Shown: positions 57,889 through 64,000 of the stretch, piece after piece | How the letters are laid out: each line of letters begins with the position of its first letter | Position numbering within the stretch: position 1 is the stretch's first letter | Origin: Dysidea avara | Lineage: Eukaryota > Porifera > Demospongiae > Dictyoceratida > Dysideidae | NCBI RefSeq assembly: GCF_963678975.1 | Contig: NC_089277.1 | Coordinates: 20,181,440-20,245,439, forward strand | DNA length: 64,000 nucleotides | Direction: 5' to 3' | Position numbers and translations under genes: made by a program | Notes under the pieces: model-generated | What the model was told of the DNA's origin: nothing | What the model saw: only the letters and a program-made list of their open reading frames with translations | Databases searched by the model: none

Positions 57889-59195
57889 ATGAAAACAATA
57901 GAACCCACAATCAATTCTCATACAGTTTTGAATACAAACCGATTGTGGGTTCTGCTGTTTTATGCAGAAATGTCTTCCTCGATGTCTTTAGCGCTGTCGG
58001 CTCTTGCACCATTCGTTAACAGAAGTAATGGTAGCATAAGGACATCATCAAGGCAAAGGAAAGCTTATGCCAAGTCTAGAAGAAAGGTATTGGTGACTCT
58101 GGTTGGGATATTGTTGTCAACAGCAGTCATGGAGTTGTGCAACCGTCAAGACAGGACAATTTGGATGCATCCTCGCTCTTCTAATTGGTGGGAAGATGTG
58201 GTGCTGCAAAGCTTTGGATCACGAGATTGGTTGGAAAACTTTAGAGTAAGCCGTACAACATTCAACTATCTTTGTGAACAATTAAGGCCGTTGATAGAAA
58301 AGGAAACCACTGTAATGAGGAGGCCTGTGTCAGTAGAAAGGCGTGTAGCTATCACACTTTGGATTTTGGCCACACCATCAGAGTACTGCACAGTAGCCCA
58401 TCATTTTGGAATAGCAAGATGCACAGTATGTATCATTGTCAAAGAAACGTGCAAGGCTATTGTGCAGAAGTTGGTACCACTGTACATCCATTTTCCTACT
58501 GGAGAAGGTTTGAAAGAGGTGATAACAGGCTTTAAGGAGAAGTGGGGTGTGCCACAATGTGCTGGTTCAGTTGATGGAACCCATATTCCAATCACCCCAC
58601 CTTTCATGAACCACACTGATTACTACAATTGTAAGGGTGGTACTCTATTGTTACACAGGCAGTTGTAGATCACAATGGTATCTTCAGAGATGTGTATGTT
58701 GGATGGCCAGGAAGCGTGCATGATGCACTAGTGTTCACAAATTCTTCGCTGTATAGAAAGGCCAATAATGGTGATACCTTGCCGGTCAGAGGAGGCAACA
58801 TTCCTATATTTTTAATTGGTGATTCAGCTTACCCACTACTGCCCTGGTTGTTAAAGCCATTTCCATTTTCTATATCGATGCCAACTGATCACAAGACATA
58901 CAATTATAAGTTGTCACGTGGACGGGTTATTGTTGAGATAGCCTTTGGGAGGCTTAAAGCAAGATGGAGGAGGTTGTCCAAGCAGATAGTCATGGATATC
59001 AGCAATGTTCCTAATGTAATTTTAGCTTGTTGCACATTGCATAATATCTGTGAGATCCACAATGATTCCTTTAATGATGAGTGGTTACAAGAAAGCGATG
59101 ACTTTGATCAGCCTGATAGCACAGATGCTCCAGTAAGTACAAGATCCAACACTGGAAATAGAGTCCGAGATTTGTTGGTGACGTACTTCAATTGA
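57889..59195 (+). CDS. Harbinger-type DDE transposase, one frameshift
   Basis: It cuts and joins the transposon ends in the nucleus with help from the Myb-like partner. Catalytic blocks of the DDE_Tnp_4 family are present: first Asp in AGSVDGTHIPI, second Asp in LIGDSAYPLLPW, Glu in IVEIAFGRLKARWRRL. A helix-turn-helix-like region precedes them (EYCTVAHHFGIARCTVCII). Near 58635 one base is missing in a G run: NCKGG goes out of frame, while the next frame reads WYSIVTQAVVDHNGIFRD and joins the second ORF (58692-59195). The start is chosen at ATG 57889; ATG 57970 is the alternative. Length would be about 430 residues, normal for the family. Confidence 0.85.
57900..57953. repeat. 13-bp perfect hairpin at the transposase start
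   Basis: AGAACCCACAATC (57900-57912) is mirrored by GATTGTGGGTTCT (57941-57953) with a 28-nt loop. It spans the region between the two possible start codons and could influence translation. Confidence 0.7.
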
Positions 59196-60045
59196 TGATG
59201 TACTAAACTATGCAAGCAACCATTATACAAGTAATAGTTGTAACGCTGTAGGGAGTACATATCAGGTAATGCACGACTTACAGTGTTGCAACTAATATGT
59301 TACACTTCAAAGTAGCTTTTTAAGCTTTTGAAGGTGCTTTTTAAAGTAGTTCTAACCCTTTCAAGTTACTTTTACAGTAGTTTTAAGCTGTAAGCTGCTA
59401 AATTCACTTTTAAGTTAAATGCCTTTGATGTGGTTGAGAGTGCCTTTAATGTGGTCTAGCATTTGTCCAGGATCCTCTGTGGTGGTTGAATATATCATTA
59501 TGGTCACTATATCAAAGCTTCACATTAGCTCTTACTATAACACTAGTACTTACTATGTAAGGTTTTCAAAATGTATAAGAAACCTTATCACCATGAGACA
59601 GTTTTGATTGTGGGATTCGGTTGGTCTCTATTGAGAGCCACAGGAGGGCTCAATTGTAGGCCACAGGAGATCACTGAAGCCCACAATGTAAAGTGGATGT
59701 TGCTCATATAGGTTTCATATACATTTTACTACAGTATTCAATCGTAAGAAGCACAGTTTGTGGAATGCAGTAATGAGTTGTCAGCACACTTTGCAGTGCG
59801 ACATCTAGATGTTGCACTGCTAAGTGTGCCACATCACATTTGTAGCATAAAGAATTCCTTTGATCTGAGGTGTGAAAGTGTTACATTTGATGTATACGTG
59901 TATGATTCATAGCAATTGATTTATTAACACTTTAAAGAAATATTGTAAACAAAATACTAGTACAGGAGTGTATTGTATAATCATGGCAACATGTACAACA
60001 TACACGTGTAGTATATCACTGTTTAACAAAAGTTTGAATCAAAGT
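59196..60045. other. Spacer between the two convergent Harbinger genes
   Basis: No gene seen. Transcripts of the two genes converge here. Short repeats of TTTTAAGCTT/AAGTTACTTTTA type lie at about 59310-59420. Confidence 0.4.
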
Positions 60046-60923
60046 TTAACTGTTGTCCGAACCATAATAAAACTCACTTGGGGGAGGTGAGGAATAAGGG
60101 GAATAACTACAGCTATAGCCACTACTATGGCCTCTCTGTGATGCATTGAACATCTGTACCATCCTCAGCTGAAATTCTCTCTCTTGCTTCCTCTGCTCAG
60201 CTTCAAATTTCATTCTTCTTTCCTCTAACTCCAGGAACATCCGATCACTGTTCTGCATGCTGTCAGTTACTGATTTCATTACCTTTATCATCATGTCTTC
60301 CATTACTTCCCTTTGTTTCTCTTTCGCTTTCTACCTGATGAGCACTAACTAGTGGTACTCTTCTCTATAGATTTTACATCAGTTGATGGTACATTTTCCG
60401 CTGAAGATTGCGTAGCATCTATGGTTGTTCCATTATTTGCCTCATTACTTGTGTTACTCTGGTCCTCTTCATTACCATCATCATGACCACCTGTCAGTTC
60501 ATGTTCTTCATCTGATACTACTGCTGGTGATTCTGTATCTGTATTATTGAGCGTGGTACTATCAAGGGTATCAAGAACTACTGGTGAACGTGTAGCAGGT
60601 CTTGTGGCAAGAAATTCGTTTAATTTGTCAAAGAATTTCCGCTTGGTTCTTCCTTGGCCAGTCTCTTTGTGCTTATCAGCAAGTTTCTTGTACTCTTGAC
60701 GAAGCTTTTTTACTTTTGTGCGACACTGTTTCCCTGTTTTTTCTATTCCATATATAGCCAAGTCTTCCGCCAGTTGCTCATATACGTGTTTGTTTCTCTT
60801 AGCGCCCTCCAAATGCTCTTGTATCCCTTCCTCACTCCAAACTTGAATTAATCGAAAAACTTCAGTGTCTGTCCAGTTTGTATAGGCCATTCCTTCGCGC
60901 GCAAACCCGCGGTTTTGAACCAA
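60046..60923 (-). CDS. Harbinger Myb/SANT-like DNA-binding protein (split)
   Basis: The N-terminal ~95 residues form a trihelix-type Myb/SANT-like domain (YTNWTDTEVFRLIQVW ... GKQCRTKVKKLRQEYKKL), which in Harbinger elements binds DNA ends and brings the transposase to the nucleus. An acidic Ser/Thr/Asn-rich linker follows. The frame stops at TAG (60345-60347), but continues as CSSGRKRKRN. After a one-base shift it becomes KQREVMEDMMIKVM with a C-terminal coiled coil (to 60046). The stop and the shift suggest early decay. Convergent with the transposase gene. Confidence 0.75.
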
Positions 60924-61289
60924 CTCACGTGAATAATTATGAAACCATCTAGAGCGATACGAGCATTCGGTTTTCGTTTATACTAGCAAGTGGAGCGAAC
61001 TAATCGATTCAGACCCACATCCCTAGTAGGTCTTTTATAGAGCGGTTCGGTGCAGTTCGGTTCGGTACGGTACGCGTTTACACTACCTTTGAAATCGCTT
61101 CAGTTCGAGATAGGTCGAACTAAATGCCTAGTGTAAACACGCTGTATGCTGCATGACCTTCATAGCTATAGCTATATTGTATTATATTGTATTGTAATAA
61201 TGCTTTACAGCGACCAGCACTGAAGGTCTGACAGCAACATGTGCTGCAGCCTTAGGATTATCTAACCTAATTTCAAGGACTTAGACTTT

Positions 61290-61925
61290 ATTTATTTATT
61301 TTTATTTATTTGTACTGAGCAGTCAGCCCTGCTGGTATGCTCAGGAAAAAAACAACAACAACAAAAAACAGTTCTAACTTAACATACAGTAAACCAATTG
61401 TTCAACTAATTACAAGCTAGTACTAGTGTGGTAATATGATTGTAAAAGTGATGTGAACGAATCTGGATCAGACGTTTCAATGATGTTAACAGGCAAGGTG
61501 TTCCATTCTTTAACAGTTCTTGAGAAGTAGCTGCTCTGATATGATCTGGTGGATGATGATGGAATTATGAGATGCAATGGATGGTTTCTCTCGTTGGTGG
61601 TAGGTAATATGATGGTATGCAGATGGCAAGCTGGTGATGGAGTGCCTTGTGCAGGACTTGTAATCTAGATATCTTGCGACGAGTCTCAAGAGATGGCATG
61701 GATAATTCATTTAACATTGCTGAAACTGAGCTAAATCTACTATAGTCATTATAAATCCATCTGGCTGTACGACGTTGTACCTTCTCTAATTGCTGAATTT
61801 GTGAATTGTAGTATGGATCCCACACAGCTGATGCATATTCCATTTGTGGCCTCACCATTGTGATGTATGCAGATTTCTTAACTCTTTGTGAGCAACTACT
61901 AAGGTTACGTAGACTTAGTGACTTA
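61290..61925 (-). mobile_element. 5'-truncated LINE, copy 2 (C-terminal reverse transcriptase)
   Basis: Minus-strand frame LRNLSSCSQRVKKSAYI ... WDPYYNSQIQQLEKVQRR ... NELSMPSLETRRKISRLQVL aligns with copy 1 at 53 kb. The 3' end has the same CTGAGCA...TGCTCAG stem (about 61316-61344) and an AAATAAATAAAAATAAAT tail. The frame is lost near 61565. A DNA element (61938-62525) lies at its 5' side. Confidence 0.8.
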
Positions 61926-61937
61926 TAGCTGAAAAGG

Positions 61938-62525
61938 CAGGGGCGTAGCCAGGATTTTTTGAAGGGGGGTTCCAGCACCAGCATCGAGTTACTAGAAGCA
62001 GGGGTCTGGGGGCGCAGCCCCCAGCCGCTGAGATACTTTCAATATTTTAATAAATCAAAACTCAGCAAATTACTATATTTTATGCAAAAAGTACATTAAT
62101 TATGATGCATTATTAGCCTGGCCTAACCACGTGCAGCTGTATCTGCAATTAGCCACAAAATTGTTGCACAGAAATATGCCTATGTGCTACAACTTACTAG
62201 AATCTGGCCTTCTAGATTCTGCATGGATTCTTTTCGAAAAAAACTTTAGAATGCCACCTGAGGTAGCACTTTTACGCTTCATTTATTTCGTAGGTGTGCA
62301 CATGTAAACACGTGTACACGTGTAAACATGTGTATTCTTATAAATTCATTCGCAATAGCGAGTAGAGGTACTTGAATTCCTCTGCCTGAAGACCTGTAGC
62401 TACCCATTTCAGTGGATTTGTGTAAGTTAATTCAGTTCTAGTTAACCAGTATCACGATTTAAAAAACTTAACTCTGAAAAGGGGGTTCGTCCGAACCCTT
62501 TGAACCCCCCCTGGCTACGCCCCTG
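61938..62525. mobile_element. CAG..GGCGTA element (5-bp TSD AAAGG)
   Basis: Both ends read CAGGGGCGTAGCCAGG inward, followed by GGGGGGTTC. AAAGG flanks both sides (61933-61937, 62526-62530). 588 bp, non-coding. Same family type as 44411-44731. Confidence 0.82.
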
Positions 62526-62534
62526 AAAGGTGCA

Positions 62535-62650
62535 ACAGAAAAGGGGCCAAAGTAAGGAAAAAATCCCTCTAACCCCAGGATTCGAACTGCAGGTCACCCA
62601 ATGTCTAGTCGGGGCCACACTCAGTCTCCTCCAGGAGGGATGGATTTTCT
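62535..62650 (-). other. tRNA-like (SINE head?) sequence with B-box and T run
   Basis: On the minus strand AGTTCGAATCC matches the pol III B-box (GGTTCGANTCC) at 10 of 11 positions and is followed within 25 bp by TTTTTT, a pol III terminator. The stems of a tRNA do not fold well and no good A-box was found, so a worn tRNA-derived SINE is the most I can suggest. Confidence 0.3.
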
Positions 62651-62920
62651 TCCTTCGACCTAAAGTATTTATTGATAGATCTGGCCATGCACTCAAGACC
62701 TCTGGACTCCATCCTTGCTACAGAAATGATCATCTTACTGTGCTCACAGTGATTTATAATCATATCAAGTCAGTAACATTATGCTGAATTCCGTAGAACT
62801 TCCAAGAGTTTTAGTTTTCAGCGGAAATAAATTGCATTATCGGCTAACTGTAAAATTTTCCGTCAGTAATCAAGCCATTGCTGTTAGTTTATACTTGCTC
62901 TGAGCAATCATTTCCATACT

Positions 62921-63287
62921 TCAGCACACCTAAAGGTGTTAATTTGCACGAAACTGCAGTATTTATTGGATCGTGGAGGAAATTTTCGCTAAATCGGGCG
63001 AGGCTGGTCTCAGCCAGATGGTCGACAAACTTCAATCCACACCATATTCTGCATGCAGGTACTTGACTTGGAGGTGATCGCTGCAGTAATTGTTGCAGTA
63101 TTTCCTACAAGTCTGATGTGCTCCAGATCACGAAACGTCTTTTTTTCGCCGATCGGCGATGCGCGCGACTCCACTACTAAATATTAATTAATTATATTAA
63201 ACTACCTATACTCCAAAGTAAGAGTGGACAGCCTCTCAAAGCTTGAGAGAGTTTTGGCCCAAAAGAATAAGATTGTAAATTTTTTCG
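62921..63287. repeat. Right arm of the long inverted repeat
   Basis: Complement of about 56060-56427. The palindrome here is CGCCGATCGGCG. It ends about 180 bp upstream of the LINE ORF1 at 63470, so it could be part of that LINE's 5' region or an independent repeat. Confidence 0.85.
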
Positions 63288-63469
63288 ATTGTGGGAAACG
63301 TTTATGCTGTTTTTGCTCAGGACTGTTTCCTCTCGTGTTCTCCGCCACTACGTTGAGACGCTGTTGTACCGTGGCATGTTATTAATAACGGTACCACCTA
63401 AGGCTAGTCACTGTGATTTCAGGTTCGTTTTTTCTTCATGGTGTTCTTTATTTAGATTGAGGCGACAAA

Positions 63470-64000
63470 ATGACAACAACCCCACGTTCTAAGAGGAAGC
63501 GACCACCGCCAAACTCACCTGGTGATTCTGATGCAACGATCTGTCCAATCTGTTTGGACCCTATCATAGATGCCACAAAAGATGCAGAAGGACAAGAAGC
63601 CATATACTGTGAAAGTACTTGCAACGCCTGGATTCACAGGCAGTGTGCTGGTCTCTCACAAACACTTTATAAAGTCTACCAAGATGGAGATGATCCATTC
63701 TACTGTCCCCACTGTCGCCTAGCCATTCAAGAGCAGCAACTACATGAGCTTACATCCGTCATTGATAGCCTCAAAAAAGAAGTCACAGACTTGAAAGCTG
63801 AAAGTCCCCAACCCAAGGAAATTGTTGGTATCACTCAACATATCATTCCAGAGCCGCAACTGATCACTTCAGAATTTTCTACCAGCAAATCACAGTCTAC
63901 TCCTTTACCAAACAACAAACATGTAGCTGTGCCTGACAATCCCATAGATCACAAATTCAATGTCGTGGTTTATGGCATCAAAGAGAATCCCACTGGCACT
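63470..64000 (+). CDS. LINE ORF1 protein with PHD-like finger (runs off window)
   Basis: Open from ATG 63470 (MTTTPRSKRKRPPPNSPG) to the window end, 177 codons. Finger: CPICLDPI ... YCESTCNAWIHRQCAGL ... FYCPHC, then a coiled coil (IDSLKKEVTDLKAE), a linker, and the start of the FNVVVYGIKEN region also seen in the copy at 53776. No stop or shift in the visible part. Its role would be RNA binding and chaperoning in retrotransposition. Confidence 0.8.
   Translation, partial: MTTTPRSKRKRPPPNSPGDSDATICPICLDPIIDATKDAEGQEAIYCESTCNAWIHRQCAGLSQTLYKVYQDGDDPFYCPHCRLAIQEQQLHELTSVIDSLKKEVTDLKAESPQPKEIVGITQHIIPEPQLITSEFSTSKSQSTPLPNNKHVAVPDNPIDHKFNVVVYGIKENPTGT

Larger units (their letters stand above)
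57786..61144. mobile_element. PIF/Harbinger DNA transposon, nearly complete
   Basis: Ends CAGCGTGTTTACACCAG and (complement) CAGCGTGTTTACACTAG, flanked by TAT (57783-57785, 61145-61147), a 3-bp duplication as for this superfamily. It encodes a DDE transposase on the plus strand (57889-59195) and a Myb/SANT-like protein on the minus strand (60046-60923), the standard two-gene set. Subterminal CGATTCAGA-type sequences recur at both ends. Each gene carries light damage. Confidence 0.88.

Overview
The window looks like animal nuclear DNA: AT-rich, short introns with GT..AG borders, secreted multidomain proteins (Ig, EGF-like, ephrin-receptor-like cysteine-rich, trypsin-like), a CDC5L splicing-factor locus, and a very dense population of cut-and-paste, Helitron-like and LINE elements. 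A sponge or another early-branching marine invertebrate fits best, but that is an inference from style and not from a marker gene. Few host genes are intact here. Most of the sequence is transposable elements, often inserted inside one another.

Layout. 1-910: the end of a Helitron-like composite element (copy A). 1-3.3 kb: small elements. 3.3-11.7 kb (minus): a large extracellular-protein gene carrying many in-frame stops and frameshifts. 12.6-16.3 kb: composite copy B. 16.45-20.8 kb: a host exon split by a hAT element, which itself holds composite copy C. 21.9-31.9 kb: one short element (5-bp target duplication) swollen to 10 kb by composite copies D1 and D2 and a hAT element; D1 also holds a BED-finger hAT. 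33.6-41.7 kb (minus): an unrecognised multi-exon gene; one exon is split by a hAT element holding composite copy F. 42.6 kb: a small TATA-driven secreted-peptide gene. 43-47 kb: more small elements and a LINE fragment. 48.6-52.3 kb (minus): CDC5L 3' exons, hit by three transposons, one of which now supplies its C-terminus. 52.3-55.1 kb: LINE reverse transcriptase and a separate LINE ORF1. 56.06-63.29 kb: a pair of inverted ~365-bp arms enclosing a nearly complete PIF/Harbinger transposon (57.8-61.1 kb) with transposase and Myb-like protein. 63.5 kb to the end: the start of another LINE ORF1.

The main result is the composite element. Six copies share one structure: a ~330-bp near-perfect palindrome starting TCTAATCC, a spacer, a long 31-bp minisatellite array, a ~0.8-1 kb modular block, and an end with a 7-8 bp hairpin followed by TTGA. 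Four copies can be compared with paralogous empty sites inside this same window. All four show insertion between A and T with no target duplication, as Helitrons do. A quasi-palindromic motif, CTCTA(T/A)TAGAG next to ATCTCGATC, recurs in this element and in at least three otherwise unrelated transposon families.
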